A stretch of DNA of 64,000 nucleotides from Homoserinimonas sedimenticola (lineage in GTDB: Bacteria > Actinomycetota > Actinomycetes > Actinomycetales > Microbacteriaceae), in assembly GCF_026094475.1 (NCBI RefSeq), contig NZ_JAPELL010000002.1, positions 62,001 to 126,000 on the forward strand. The letters are read 5' to 3'. The notes below the pieces were generated by a model. It worked only from the letters and a program-made list of their open reading frames with translations. It was not told the origin of the DNA and made no database searches. Each line of letters starts with the position of its first letter. The first letter of the stretch is position 1. The position numbers and the translations under genes are program-made. This document shows, in pieces, positions 35,588 through 44,687 of the stretch.

Positions 35588-36922
35588 GTGCCAAAAATCC
35601 TCATTGTCGGCGGCGGTTACGCCGGGTTCTACACCGCGCTCAAGCTCGAGAAGCACCTCCGGCGAGGTGAAGCGGATGTCACGGTCGTAGATCCCCTCCC
35701 GTACATGACCTACCAGCCCTTCCTCCCCGAGGTCGCGGCGGGCACGGTGGAGCCGCGGCACGCGGTGGTCCCGCTGCGTCGGCACCTCACGTCGACGAAC
35801 GTTGTGGCGGCCCGGGTCACGGCGATCGACCACGCGACGAAGACAGCGACGATCACGCCTGAGGCGGGTGAGCCCTACCCCTTCGAGTACGACATCGTCG
35901 TGGTGACGGCGGGGGCCATCACGCGCACGTTCCCCATTCCGGGTATCGCCGACCAGGCCTACGGTCTCAAGACGATCGAGGAGGCGGCGGCGATCCGCGA
36001 CCGCATCGTCGGCAACTTCGAGAAGGCGTCGATGCTGCCCGCGGGGCCGGAGCGCGACCGCCTGCTCACCGTCACGGTCGTCGGCGGTGGCTTCGCCGGC
36101 ATCGAGGTGTTCGCTGAGCTTCGCAGCTTCGCGAGCGCCCTGCTCGCGCAGTACCCGTCGATCTCCTTCGACGACACCCACTTCCACCTCATCGAGGCGA
36201 TGGACCGCATCATGCCCGAGGTGTCGCTCGAGACGAGCCACTGGGTGCTCATGAACCTCAAGCAGCGTGGCGCCGAGGTGCACCTCGAGACGCAGCTCAC
36301 CTCCGCGGTCGACGGACGCATCGAGACATCGACCGGCCAGGTCTTCGAGTCCGACACGATCATCTGGACCGCGGGTGTCATGGCGCACCCCGTGCTGCGC
36401 AACACCGACCTCCCGCTTGAGGAGCGTGGCCGCCTTCGCCTCGGCGCCGACCTGCGTGCCCGCACGGAGGACGGCGAGATCGTCCCCGACGTCTGGGGCG
36501 CCGGCGACGTGAGCGCTGTGCCCGACCTGACTGGCGGCGGCGTCGCAGGCATGTGTGTGCCGAACGCGCAGCACGCCGTGCGCCAGGGCAAGCTGCTCGC
36601 CAAGAACCTCGTCGGTCACCTGCGGGGCGACGAGCCGCGCGAGTACTTCCATAAGAATCTCGGCGCGGTTGCGGGTCTCGGCATCGGCCACGGCGTGTTC
36701 CAGTCGGGCAAGATCGCCATCAAGGGCCCCCTCGCCTGGATCGCCCACCGCGGCTATCACGGTCTCGCGATGCCGATGTGGGAGCGCAAGGCCCGCGTCT
36801 TCGGCAACTGGATCATCTCGTTCCTGTTCCGTCGCGACACGGTCGGCATCGAGATGCGCGAGGCGCCGCGCGCGGTCTTCGAGGAGTACGCCGCTCGGCC
36901 CAAGGCCGCACCCCGCAAGTAG
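35588..36922 (+). CDS. ndh: type II NADH dehydrogenase (NDH-2)
   Basis: 444 residues. Non-proton-pumping, FAD-containing NADH:quinone oxidoreductase on the inner face of the membrane. Two Rossmann motifs: VGGGYAGFYTAL (FAD) at the N-terminus and VGGGFAGIEVFAEL (NADH) in the middle; DVWGAGDVSAVPD closes the FAD site; the C-terminal part (WIISFLFRRDTVGIEMR) is amphipathic and likely binds the membrane. The GTG start is supported by the TAGAAT element. tRNA-Leu follows 27 nt after the stop. Confidence 0.93.
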   Translation: MPKILIVGGGYAGFYTALKLEKHLRRGEADVTVVDPLPYMTYQPFLPEVAAGTVEPRHAVVPLRRHLTSTNVVAARVTAIDHATKTATITPEAGEPYPFEYDIVVVTAGAITRTFPIPGIADQAYGLKTIEEAAAIRDRIVGNFEKASMLPAGPERDRLLTVTVVGGGFAGIEVFAELRSFASALLAQYPSISFDDTHFHLIEAMDRIMPEVSLETSHWVLMNLKQRGAEVHLETQLTSAVDGRIETSTGQVFESDTIIWTAGVMAHPVLRNTDLPLEERGRLRLGADLRARTEDGEIVPDVWGAGDVSAVPDLTGGGVAGMCVPNAQHAVRQGKLLAKNLVGHLRGDEPREYFHKNLGAVAGLGIGHGVFQSGKIAIKGPLAWIAHRGYHGLAMPMWERKARVFGNWIISFLFRRDTVGIEMREAPRAVFEEYAARPKAAPRK

Positions 36923-36949
36923 ACTTCGGCTGGCGGGGGCCCTGCTTTC

Positions 36950-37023
36950 GCCCCCATAGCCCAACCGGCAGAGGCAGCCGACTTAAAATCGGCACAGTCT
37001 GGGTTCGAATCCCAGTGGGGGCA
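36950..37023 (+). tRNA. tRNA-Leu (anticodon TAA), short variable arm
   Basis: 74 nt. Acceptor GCCCCCA/TGGGGGC, anticodon arm GCCGA-CTTAAAA-TCGGC with anticodon TAA at 36984-36986, variable region of only five bases (ACAGT) and T-arm CTGGG-TTCGAAT-CCCAG. Bacterial leucine tRNAs usually have a long class II variable arm, so identity as leucine rests on the anticodon alone. CCA is not encoded. Confidence 0.88.
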
Positions 37024-37060
37024 CTCGCCCCTGTCGGTGGCCGGGCGTAGCCTTGCCCGC

Positions 37061-37795
37061 ATGTGCGGACGCTTTGCGATGAACAAGGAGACCGACGACC
37101 TCATTCAGGAGTACGTCGCCCGCGGCGGGGACTTCCACGACTGGCGGCCCCGCTACAACATTGCGCCGACCGACACGGTCCCGGTCATCCGCGAGCATGA
37201 CGGCGAGCGCAGGCTCGCGGGGGTGCGCTGGGGCATCGTGCCGCCGTCCTCCCCAACCTTCGGGGGCGGCAAGCCGATCATCAACGCCCGCATCGAGACG
37301 GTCACGAAGAACAAGCTCTTCGCGACGCCCTTCGCCGAGCATCCGTGCATCGTGCCCGCCCTGGGTTACTACGAGTGGCGAGCGACCCCCGACGGCAAGC
37401 AGCCCTACTTCGTGCACGCGCCCGAGGGCGACATGGCGATGGCGGGCATCATCCGGCCGTGGTTCGACCGGGCGGCCGCTCAGAAGGCGGAGCAGGAGGG
37501 GGAGGAGATCGACCCCTGGCTGCTCTCGATGGCCGTCATCACGCTCGACGCCCACGTCGCCCCGGGCGAAGTGCATGATCGGATGCCCGCCTTCCTCAGC
37601 CGCGACGCAATAGACGAGTGGCTGGGCGGCGAGCTGGACCCCGACGATCGCGTCAACCTGCTGCAACTCACCTCCCTCGAGGTCGCGGATCGGCTCGAGT
37701 ATCACCCTGTGTCGCGAGACGTCAACAGCGTGCGCAATGAGGGCCCGCACCTCGTCGAGCCCATCGAGGAGACGCCGCAACCCGCGCTCTTCTGA
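37061..37795 (+). CDS. SRAP domain protein (YedK/HMCES-like)
   Basis: 244 residues. SRAP proteins form a covalent thiazolidine crosslink through Cys2 with abasic sites in single-stranded DNA and shield them. Here MCGRF places Cys2 directly after the initiator Met, which the chemistry requires and which fixes the start. The family's RYNIAPTD, INARIET, CIVPALGYYEW and the late His segment (VNSVRNEG region nearby) are present. TAGCCT (37048-37053) lies 7 nt upstream, so leaderless. Confidence 0.93.
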   Translation: MCGRFAMNKETDDLIQEYVARGGDFHDWRPRYNIAPTDTVPVIREHDGERRLAGVRWGIVPPSSPTFGGGKPIINARIETVTKNKLFATPFAEHPCIVPALGYYEWRATPDGKQPYFVHAPEGDMAMAGIIRPWFDRAAAQKAEQEGEEIDPWLLSMAVITLDAHVAPGEVHDRMPAFLSRDAIDEWLGGELDPDDRVNLLQLTSLEVADRLEYHPVSRDVNSVRNEGPHLVEPIEETPQPALF

Positions 37796-37823
37796 GCACA
37801 CGATCCTGTTCTGGTCGGCCTGC

Positions 37824-39923
37824 CTATGCGTCGCGCTTAACGACGAAGCGCAGCACGGCCCACGCGCCGAGGCACACGGCGGCGACCACCCCTGCGAGGA
37901 TCACCATGGTCGCGAGGGGGAAGTGTGCGGATGCTCCGCCGAGCAGCAGCGCGAACGCCACCGTTCCGGCTCCCAGCGTTACTGCGAACCACAGCCATGG
38001 GTGCCACTCCCACACGACCCGACCGGGCAGGGCACCGAGGGGGAGCAGCAGCACGAGGGTGGAGCCGATGCCGACAAGGCAGAGGGCCGCGTAGATCTCG
38101 CTCGTCAGGGTCGGCCAGAAGCCGACCACCTCGCCCACGATCGCGTGCCCGACCCAACCGACGAGGCCGAGGCCCAGCACGGTCGCGACCTGGAGCAGGT
38201 TGATGACGGCTCGGCGGCGCACGGGGGTGTCGTGGGGCATCCGCGCGCCGATGAGAGTGCCGGAGACGAGCGGTGGAGTGAGCCCCGCGAGGCGGGAGAG
38301 CAGCCCGGTCGCGATAGCGGCGGCGAGCAGCATGGGGCGGAAGCGCACGCGCACATCGACGCCCTTCCAGAGGCGGCCGAAGCGTGCGGCAACCGCGACG
38401 CCGACGAGATTGAGCACGGCGAGAGCGATCGCGACGGCGGCGGAGAGTCGCAGGTAGCGGACCTCGCCCTTGACGCCATCCGCGATGACCATGAAGGCGA
38501 CCGTGATGAGGAAGGGAACGGCGATCGCGAGCCACGGGTTGGCACCCGTCGTGTGCTGCTCCGTGAGTGGGACAGGCTCGCGGTTCCGGCCCGCGAGGGG
38601 AGCCTGCCGCGGTGCGAAGCGGCCACGCAGCTCGTTCGCGAGCAGGCGCAGCGGCAGTGCGACAAGTGCGATAGCGCCCAGCGCGAGGAGGGGTGACCGC
38701 GCCCAGTTGCCCCGCTCCACGCTCTCGTGCAAGAGAGGGAGCCCATCGCCGAAGGTCGTGGGCGTGCCCCAGTTGGTGAGCGCGTCGGGGCCCGCATCCC
38801 CGGAGAGGGGCGGAAGGAAGGGACTGCGGCTGGGCTCGGGGTTGCTCGGCGTCGGCGTCGATGGGCTCTCGGAGGGGGCATCCGTCGGGGAGGGGCTCGG
38901 CGTGGGGGTCGGCGTCGGCGTGCCCGGGCGCTGGGCAGGACCGAAGAAGACCCGGATTGCCGGACTCGGCGCACTGTGGTTGCCTGCCGCGTCGATCTGC
39001 ACCGCCCGCACCTGATGGGCAGCGTTCGTGAGGGTGCTTCCGCCGAGGCACGCCCAGGCGCCATCGACGACGCGAGCGCTGCACACGGGGATGCCGTCGA
39101 GGTAGACGTCAACGCTCGCGCCCGGTTCGCCCCTGCCGGAGAACGTCGTCGGCAGGGTGAGCAGGCGATAATCGCCCGCGGGTGTCGTGATGACGGGCGG
39201 CGCGGGCGCAGTCGTGTCGACCTGGATCGTGCGGGCGGATGCTGCGGAGTAGCTGCCGTCGGGAGCGATCGCGGGGTCCGTCTGACGGGCGCTCACGCGG
39301 TAGGTGCCAGAGGGAACTCGTTGCTGTGCCGGTGTCGCAACGGTGCACGACCAGTAGCGGGTCGACGTCGCGGTCGCAGTGCACGCTCCCGCGCTGCTGC
39401 CGAGGGTGACGCTGACGCGGGCGCCGGCGCGCGCCGTGCCGGAGACGATGCCGGTCGTCGGCGAAACGGGGTCGATCGTGGGCGGGCCCAGCACGTTGAC
39501 GGTGACGCTGTCGCTGAGCGGCTCGTCGTCGTCACGCTCCTGCGTCGCACCGATGACCCGCCCCGCCCCATCGGCAATCGCCGTGATGTTGCACTGCCAG
39601 ACCAGATCGCCCTGCTCGTTCTCCACGACTGTCGTGGTGCAGGCTGTCGTGCCGTCGACTGTGATGGTGACCACAGCATCCGCCTCGGTGCCGCCGCCCG
39701 TGACCTGAAGGCTGTTGCGGTCTATGAAGGCCCCGTCGGCAGGGGAGGTGATGAGTGATGCCGGCTGCAGCTCGGCTTCGGGCGACTCCGACTCGGCGGC
39801 GGCCGGGAGGGCGGGGGCGAGGAGGGCGGATGCCGCGAGCAGTGTCGTAAGCAGCAGGGCGCGCCACGGGGGCCTCAGGGCCGGGGCGGCCTCGACTCCG
39901 GGTGGCGTTCGGTGCACCGTCAC
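37824..39923 (-). CDS. large Ig-like extracellular and multi-pass membrane protein
   Basis: 699 residues, not recognised as a named family. Signal peptide about 20-43; about three Ig-like/Big-type beta domains (about 55-330) with motifs such as GTARAGARVSVTLG and GRGEPGASVDVYLDG; a Pro/Thr/Ser linker (PTPTPTPSPSPT) at about 335-365; then about eight membrane segments (about 410-695). It resembles other actinobacterial surface proteins built from Ig repeats on a membrane anchor; a role in adhesion or wall interaction is a guess. Convergent with the SRAP gene. Confidence 0.8.
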   Translation of the reverse strand: MTVHRTPPGVEAAPALRPPWRALLLTTLLAASALLAPALPAAAESESPEAELQPASLITSPADGAFIDRNSLQVTGGGTEADAVVTITVDGTTACTTTVVENEQGDLVWQCNITAIADGAGRVIGATQERDDDEPLSDSVTVNVLGPPTIDPVSPTTGIVSGTARAGARVSVTLGSSAGACTATATSTRYWSCTVATPAQQRVPSGTYRVSARQTDPAIAPDGSYSAASARTIQVDTTAPAPPVITTPAGDYRLLTLPTTFSGRGEPGASVDVYLDGIPVCSARVVDGAWACLGGSTLTNAAHQVRAVQIDAAGNHSAPSPAIRVFFGPAQRPGTPTPTPTPSPSPTDAPSESPSTPTPSNPEPSRSPFLPPLSGDAGPDALTNWGTPTTFGDGLPLLHESVERGNWARSPLLALGAIALVALPLRLLANELRGRFAPRQAPLAGRNREPVPLTEQHTTGANPWLAIAVPFLITVAFMVIADGVKGEVRYLRLSAAVAIALAVLNLVGVAVAARFGRLWKGVDVRVRFRPMLLAAAIATGLLSRLAGLTPPLVSGTLIGARMPHDTPVRRRAVINLLQVATVLGLGLVGWVGHAIVGEVVGFWPTLTSEIYAALCLVGIGSTLVLLLPLGALPGRVVWEWHPWLWFAVTLGAGTVAFALLLGGASAHFPLATMVILAGVVAAVCLGAWAVLRFVVKRDA

Positions 39924-40029
39924 TCATCTCGGGTGGGTGCCTGCTGTGGGCTGGCGAAGCGTGGACAGGGTGGTCTAGGCGCCAGAATACGGGACGGGGT
40001 GCGGCATTCCCGCATGATGTCGCTGTGTT

Positions 40030-40067
40030 TCCGTCGGAATGATGAGGCGAATCATCCTTGAGACGGA
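40030..40067. repeat. nested inverted repeat between divergent genes
   Basis: TCCGTC (40030-40035) pairs with GACGGA (40062-40067) and encloses GATGA (40041-40045) with TCATC (40052-40056). It lies in the 228-nt gap between the Ig-like gene and lemA and could be an operator. No gene is seen in this gap. Confidence 0.4.
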
Positions 40068-40139
40068 GAAGTGGGGTGCACCCCGACGTCCCCGCGGTGC
40101 TCACCCAGAACCCGCAGTCGACCCCCAGCGCCGCTTCGC

Positions 40140-40145
40140 TATAGT
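40140..40145 (+). promoter_or_regulatory. -10 element TATAGT of lemA-htpX
   Basis: TATAGT ends 6 nt before the lemA ATG. It is the closest match to TATAAT among the forward promoters here. No strong -35. Confidence 0.6.
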
Positions 40146-40151
40146 TCTGCC

Positions 40152-40718
40152 ATGGAACTCCTCATCATCTTCGGCATCATCGTTCTGCTCGTTGTGGTGG
40201 TGGGCATCTACCTGTGGGCGACCTACAACGGCCTGGTCACGCTCAACGTGCGGGTCGACGAGGCATGGAGCGACATCACAGTGCAGCTGAAGCGCCGCGC
40301 TGACCTGCTCCCGAACCTCATCGAGACCGTCAAGGGCTACGCTGCGCACGAGAAGGGCGTATTCGAGTCGGTGACGAAGGCGCGTGCGGAGTCGCTCAGC
40401 GCCGAGACGCCGCATGACGCCGCGGTCGCCGAGAATCACATGCAGTCTGCGCTCAAGAGCATCTTCGCCGTTGCTGAGGCGTACCCGCAGCTGCAGGCGA
40501 GCCAGAACTACCTGCAACTTCAGGGCGAGCTGGTCGACACTGAAGACAAGATCCAGGCGGCCCGTCGCTTCTACAACGGCGGCGTGCGCGAGCTCAACAC
40601 GAAGATCAAGACCTTCCCCAACACTCTCTTCGTGCGCGGCCTCGGTTTCTCCGAGCGTGAGTTCTTTGAGGTCTCGGATGCCGCGGCCATCGCTGAACCG
40701 CCGCGCGTGCAGTTCTAG
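40152..40718 (+). CDS. LemA family membrane protein
   Basis: 188 residues: an N-terminal membrane segment (about 3-24) with the rest a long helical bundle. Family signatures are present: YNGLVTLNVRVDEAWSDI, RRADLLPNLIETVKGYAAHE, YPQLQAS and RRFYNGGVRELNTKI. Biochemical role unknown; it is regularly paired with the HtpX protease, as here (19-nt gap), so a shared part in membrane protein quality control is likely. Confidence 0.92.
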   Translation: MELLIIFGIIVLLVVVVGIYLWATYNGLVTLNVRVDEAWSDITVQLKRRADLLPNLIETVKGYAAHEKGVFESVTKARAESLSAETPHDAAVAENHMQSALKSIFAVAEAYPQLQASQNYLQLQGELVDTEDKIQAARRFYNGGVRELNTKIKTFPNTLFVRGLGFSEREFFEVSDAAAIAEPPRVQF

Positions 40719-40737
40719 CGCGAGCGTCGGGGGCTAG

Positions 40738-41616
40738 ATGTATCGCGCGATTGCGAGAAACAAGCGCAACACTGTATTCATCATCCTGCTGTTCCTGATC
40801 ATCATCGCGGCGCTCGCTTTCGTCGCCATGAACATCTGGGGTGGCGGCAACTGGTCGGTCTTCATCGGCACGATCGTGGGGGCGCTCGTCTACGTCGCTA
40901 TCCAGTACTTCGCGGCCAGTCGCCAAGCGATCGCTCTGAGTGGCGCGCGACCCATCACGAAGAATGACGACCCACGGCTCTACCGCATCGTCGAGAATCT
41001 CTCCATCACTGAGGGCATGCCGATGCCCAAGGTCTACATCATCAACGACCCTGCACCCAACGCCTTCGCGACGGGACGCGACCCACAGCACGCGATCGTC
41101 GCCGCGACGACGGGGCTGCTCGAGATGATGACGGATGCCGAACTCGAGGGCGTCATGGCGCATGAGATGGGGCACGTCAAGAACTACGACATCCGCGTGA
41201 CCACGATCGTCTTCGGCCTGGTCGTGGCGATCGGCTTCATCGCCGACATCCTGCTACGAATGTCGTTTTTCGGTGGCAGCCGCAACAACAACAATCCGGT
41301 GATGCTTGTGTTGGGTCTCGCGGCGATGATCCTCGCCCCTCTCACCGCGACGGTCGTGCAGGCGGCGGTGTCCCGCGAGCGCGAGTATCTTGCGGATGCG
41401 ACGGGCGCGATGACCACGCGGCATCCGGATGCCCTCGCGAGCGCTCTCGCCAAGCTGGGCCAGTACGGCCGCCCCATGCAGCGGCAGAACACCTCCATGG
41501 CGCACATGTGGATCAGCGACCCGACCAAGCCAGGCATCGTGGACCGCATGTTCTCGACGCACCCGCCCATCCAGAAGCGCATCGAGCGCCTGCGCCAGAT
41601 CGGCGGGGGCTTCTAA
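40738..41616 (+). CDS. htpX: M48 family membrane metalloprotease HtpX
   Basis: 292 residues. Two N-terminal membrane segments (about 13-32 and 40-58), zinc motif HEMGH with His142, Glu143 and His146, two more membrane segments (about 155-172 and 188-210), and the third-ligand segment SREREYLADATG. HtpX degrades misfolded membrane proteins on the cytoplasmic side. Forms an operon with lemA. Confidence 0.94.
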   Translation: MYRAIARNKRNTVFIILLFLIIIAALAFVAMNIWGGGNWSVFIGTIVGALVYVAIQYFAASRQAIALSGARPITKNDDPRLYRIVENLSITEGMPMPKVYIINDPAPNAFATGRDPQHAIVAATTGLLEMMTDAELEGVMAHEMGHVKNYDIRVTTIVFGLVVAIGFIADILLRMSFFGGSRNNNNPVMLVLGLAAMILAPLTATVVQAAVSREREYLADATGAMTTRHPDALASALAKLGQYGRPMQRQNTSMAHMWISDPTKPGIVDRMFSTHPPIQKRIERLRQIGGGF

Positions 41617-41626
41617 GCTTCATCCC

Positions 41627-41649
41627 GCGCGGGTTGTGTAGGCCCGCGT
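41627..41649. terminator. hairpin between convergent htpX and the YcaQ-like gene
   Basis: GCGCGGG (41627-41633) pairs with CCCGCGT (41643-41649), 9-nt loop, no U-tract. Confidence 0.55.
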
Positions 41650-41686
41650 GAGCCGAATCGAAACCCCGCTCAGCGCAGCACTTCAG

Positions 41687-42922
41687 CTACGAGATCCGGA
41701 GCGCGCCCGCGATCGCCGGCGCGAGCGTGCCCCGGTCCGCGACCGCGATCTCGCCGAGACCCTGCCATGCGGCGGCCTCGTGCAGCACGGGCGCGATGCG
41801 TTCCGCGGCGTCGGAGGGAGCATCCGCCTCCGACCAGGCCGACTGCACACGCAGTACGCCCGCCTGGCGGTCGCTCTTGAGGTCGACGCGCCCCACCAGG
41901 CGGTCGTCGAGCAGGATCGGCAGTGAGTAGTAGCCGTAGATGCGCTGCGGCGCGGGCGTGTAGATCTCGATGCGGTAGTGGAAGTCGAAGAGACGCTCGG
42001 CGCGGGGTCGATACCAGACGACGGGGTCGAAGGGGGAGAGGAGCGCGGCCCCCTCGATGCGGCGGGGTACCGTCGTTTCGCGGTGCATCCAGGTAGGCAG
42101 CGGGCGTGCGCCCCGGCTCCACCCCTCCACGCTGACCGGCACGAGTGTGCCCTCCTCGACGAGCGCATCGATGGCGGGCAGCGCCTCCCCGGCCTTGAGG
42201 CGGAAGTAGTCGGCGATATCAGTTGCCGTGCCCACGCCGAGGGCGCGCGCTGACCGCGCGACGAGCTGCCGGATCGCCTCCTTCTCCCCGACAGACCGCT
42301 CGATGATCTCGGTTGGCAACACCTGCTCGGGCAGCGCGTAGCTGCGCTCGAAGCGCGTGCGGCCGGCGCTGACGACCTCCCCCCAGCGGAAGAGGGTTTC
42401 GAGGCCGCGCTTGACGTCCGACCAGCCCCACCACGGCCCGCGCCGCCGGTTCGCGTCGTGCTCGATCGCGCTCGCCGGGAGGGGGCCCTTCTCCGCGAGC
42501 TCGGCCCGCAGCCAGTCGAGCATCGGCTGGTTGGCCTGCGCCCAGTGCTCGGGGTCGCGCATCGCAGCCTCGCGGTAGCGCTGCATCCGCCAGCGCAGCA
42601 GCGGCCACGTCTCGACCGGGATGACGGCGGCTTCGTGCGCCCAATATTCGGTGTGCTGCCCGCGAGGGGTGAAGGTCAGGCGGTCGAGGAACGCTTTGTC
42701 ATACGCCCCGAGGCGCGCGAAGGCGGGCAGGTAGTGGCTGCGTTCGAAGACGTTGACCGAGTCGAGCTGCAGCAGGGCGAGCCGCTCGATGAGCCCGCGC
42801 AGTTGGCGGATGCCGACGGCGGGCGGATGCTCCCTGCCGAAACCCTGCGCCCCGAGCGCCACCCGCCGCGCCTGGGCAAGGCTGAGGTGACGTGCGGGTA
42901 CGTGAGCGGGGGAGCGGGCCAC
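41687..42922 (-). CDS. winged-helix DNA glycosylase, YcaQ/AlkZ-like (HTH_42)
   Basis: 411 residues, length and sequence typical of the HTH_42 (formerly DUF1006) family of glycosylases that unhook DNA interstrand crosslinks. The N-terminal LLQLDSVNVFERSHYLP holds the catalytic motif: Q52-L-D54 is the QxD form of the YcaQ subfamily rather than the QxQ of AlkZ. The beta-barrel motif of the C-terminal part (SPFDPVVWYRPRAERLFDF) is also present. GTG start at 42922. It might protect against a natural crosslinking compound; no biosynthetic cluster is nearby. Confidence 0.87.
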   Translation of the reverse strand: MARSPAHVPARHLSLAQARRVALGAQGFGREHPPAVGIRQLRGLIERLALLQLDSVNVFERSHYLPAFARLGAYDKAFLDRLTFTPRGQHTEYWAHEAAVIPVETWPLLRWRMQRYREAAMRDPEHWAQANQPMLDWLRAELAEKGPLPASAIEHDANRRRGPWWGWSDVKRGLETLFRWGEVVSAGRTRFERSYALPEQVLPTEIIERSVGEKEAIRQLVARSARALGVGTATDIADYFRLKAGEALPAIDALVEEGTLVPVSVEGWSRGARPLPTWMHRETTVPRRIEGAALLSPFDPVVWYRPRAERLFDFHYRIEIYTPAPQRIYGYYSLPILLDDRLVGRVDLKSDRQAGVLRVQSAWSEADAPSDAAERIAPVLHEAAAWQGLGEIAVADRGTLAPAIAGALRIS

Positions 42923-42932
42923 GGGTCAGAGG

Positions 42933-44477
42933 CTACTCGGAGCCTGTGACATCCTTCACGCGGGGGAGGTCCTCGACGGCGGGCCCCTCGAGGAGTGCGC
43001 CGTCGGAAGCGAAGCGGGATCCGTGCAGGGGGCAGTCCCACGTGCGTTCGACGTCATTCCAGTTGAGAATGCCGCCGAGGTGCGTGCACACACCGGAGAC
43101 GGCGCAGGTCTCCCCGTCGACCGTCGAGAGCGCCACGGGTGCGCGGCCCTGGCGGCCGACGATGCCCTGGCCCTCGCCGGGCACGTCCTCGCCGGGCGTG
43201 AGTTCGGGCCCCGTGATCTCGGCGCGGGTCCAGCCCTTCGCGTATTCGGCCGCCACCTCGATGCCAGCCTTGGCGGCGGTCGCCAGGTCGTGCACGCCCG
43301 TCACGCGGTGGTGAAGCACGCGGGTCCAGTCGCGGTGCTCCTTGGTGTCGAGGATGTCATCGGCCAGGCTGAGCGCGGCGGCGACGCCGTTGGTCATGCC
43401 CCACTTGTTGTAGCCGGTTGCGACGAAGATACGGCCGCGACCGCGCGGCAGCCATCCGACGAAGGGCACCATGTTGGCGGAGGTGTAGTCCTGGGCCGAC
43501 CAGCGGTGCGTGAGTTCGGCGCCGGGGAAGTTGGTGCGCGCCCACGCATCAAGGTCGGCGACTTTCTCGACCGTGGAGGTGGGGCGGCCCACGACGTGGC
43601 CGTTGCCGCCCACGAGGAGGAGTTCCTCCCCGTTGACGGGTGCGGTGCGCAGGGAACGGGTGGGGGAGTCGGCCGAGAGGTACATGGCGGTGGGGATGCT
43701 CGCGGGCGACCCGGGCACTCGATACGCGGCCGCGTAGGAGCGGTTGGGGATGAGCTTGGCGAAGTACAGCCCGCGGTCGAGGATGGGCGTACCGGTCGCC
43801 ACGACGACGTGGTCGGCCGTGACGGTGCCGCCGTGGGTCGTGATCTCCGCGGGGTCGGAGGCCGAGACATCCGTGACCCGCTGCCCCTCCACGACGATGC
43901 CGCCGAGGGTGCGCAGGTGCGCCGTGAGTGCGTCGAGCACGTCCATGGGGTCGAACTGGGCCTGGTCCCGCAGCAGGATCCCGCCGAGGGTGGGGAAGGG
44001 CAGCCCGACGTCGTCGACCCGTTCGAGCGCGAAACCCACCTCGTGGGCGGCGTTCTGTTCGTCGTCGAGGGTCGAGACGCCGCTCTCGCTCGTCGCGTAG
44101 GTGTAGGCGTCGCGGCGTTGCACCGCGACATGCTGCTCGGCCAGGAACCGCAGCATCCAGTCCTGCCCCGCGCGATTGCCGGCGATGTAGGCCTCGACCA
44201 CCTTGGCGCTGAAGTGACGACGGATGCTCGACAGCACGCTCCCCTGCAGGAGGGAGAGCTTGGCCGTCGTGTTGCCCGTCGCGGCGGCACCGATGTGTCG
44301 CGCCTCGAGCACGGCGACGCGTTGCCCTGCACGGGCGAGCACCACGGCCGTGGTGAGCCCTGTGAGGCCCGCGCCGATCACGACGGTGTCGTAGTGGGCG
44401 CCGGGTTCGTAGGCGTCGCTGACAGTCCTCGTGGTGCGGTCGAGCCAGAGGGAACGGGAGGGGTCGGTCGGCTGCAT
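42933..44477 (-). CDS. FAD-dependent oxidoreductase with C-terminal Rieske domain
   Basis: 514 residues. DAO-type FAD fold from about 30 (VVIGAGLTGLTTAVVLARAG) to about 400, with GYNKWGMTNG near the end of the FAD part, then a Rieske [2Fe-2S] domain: CTHLGG and CPLHGSRF supply the two Cys-His pairs. Substrate unknown. The start at 44477 (MQPTDPSRS) is favoured because TATCGT on the reverse strand (complement of 44485-44490) is 7 nt upstream; an upstream GTG at 44486 lies inside it. Divergent from the ABC importer operon. Confidence 0.88.
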   Translation of the reverse strand: MQPTDPSRSLWLDRTTRTVSDAYEPGAHYDTVVIGAGLTGLTTAVVLARAGQRVAVLEARHIGAAATGNTTAKLSLLQGSVLSSIRRHFSAKVVEAYIAGNRAGQDWMLRFLAEQHVAVQRRDAYTYATSESGVSTLDDEQNAAHEVGFALERVDDVGLPFPTLGGILLRDQAQFDPMDVLDALTAHLRTLGGIVVEGQRVTDVSASDPAEITTHGGTVTADHVVVATGTPILDRGLYFAKLIPNRSYAAAYRVPGSPASIPTAMYLSADSPTRSLRTAPVNGEELLLVGGNGHVVGRPTSTVEKVADLDAWARTNFPGAELTHRWSAQDYTSANMVPFVGWLPRGRGRIFVATGYNKWGMTNGVAAALSLADDILDTKEHRDWTRVLHHRVTGVHDLATAAKAGIEVAAEYAKGWTRAEITGPELTPGEDVPGEGQGIVGRQGRAPVALSTVDGETCAVSGVCTHLGGILNWNDVERTWDCPLHGSRFASDGALLEGPAVEDLPRVKDVTGSE

Positions 44478-44687
44478 GCGGGGCACGATAGCCCCGAAGG
44501 CTCACAGTTTCACGGGAGGTGCGCCGAGCGCCGGCGAGTAGAGGACCCGGCACTGTCGGTTCATCCGCCGTTCACGCCGGCGGCCCCGTCGCGTCAACAC
44601 CCGCTCCTAACCTCTCCCCAGCGCGGGAGGAATCCGAACGGCTCGCACACAGCGCGGGCGGCTTCCCGGCACGATGGAGGAGATCCC
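44478..44687. other. divergent promoter region, no gene seen
   Basis: A 210-nt gap between the FAD-Rieske gene and the importer operon. Only the reverse TATCGT element and the AGGAGGAG ribosome-binding site (44676-44683) are clear. I found no thiamine or other riboswitch consensus. Confidence 0.5.
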
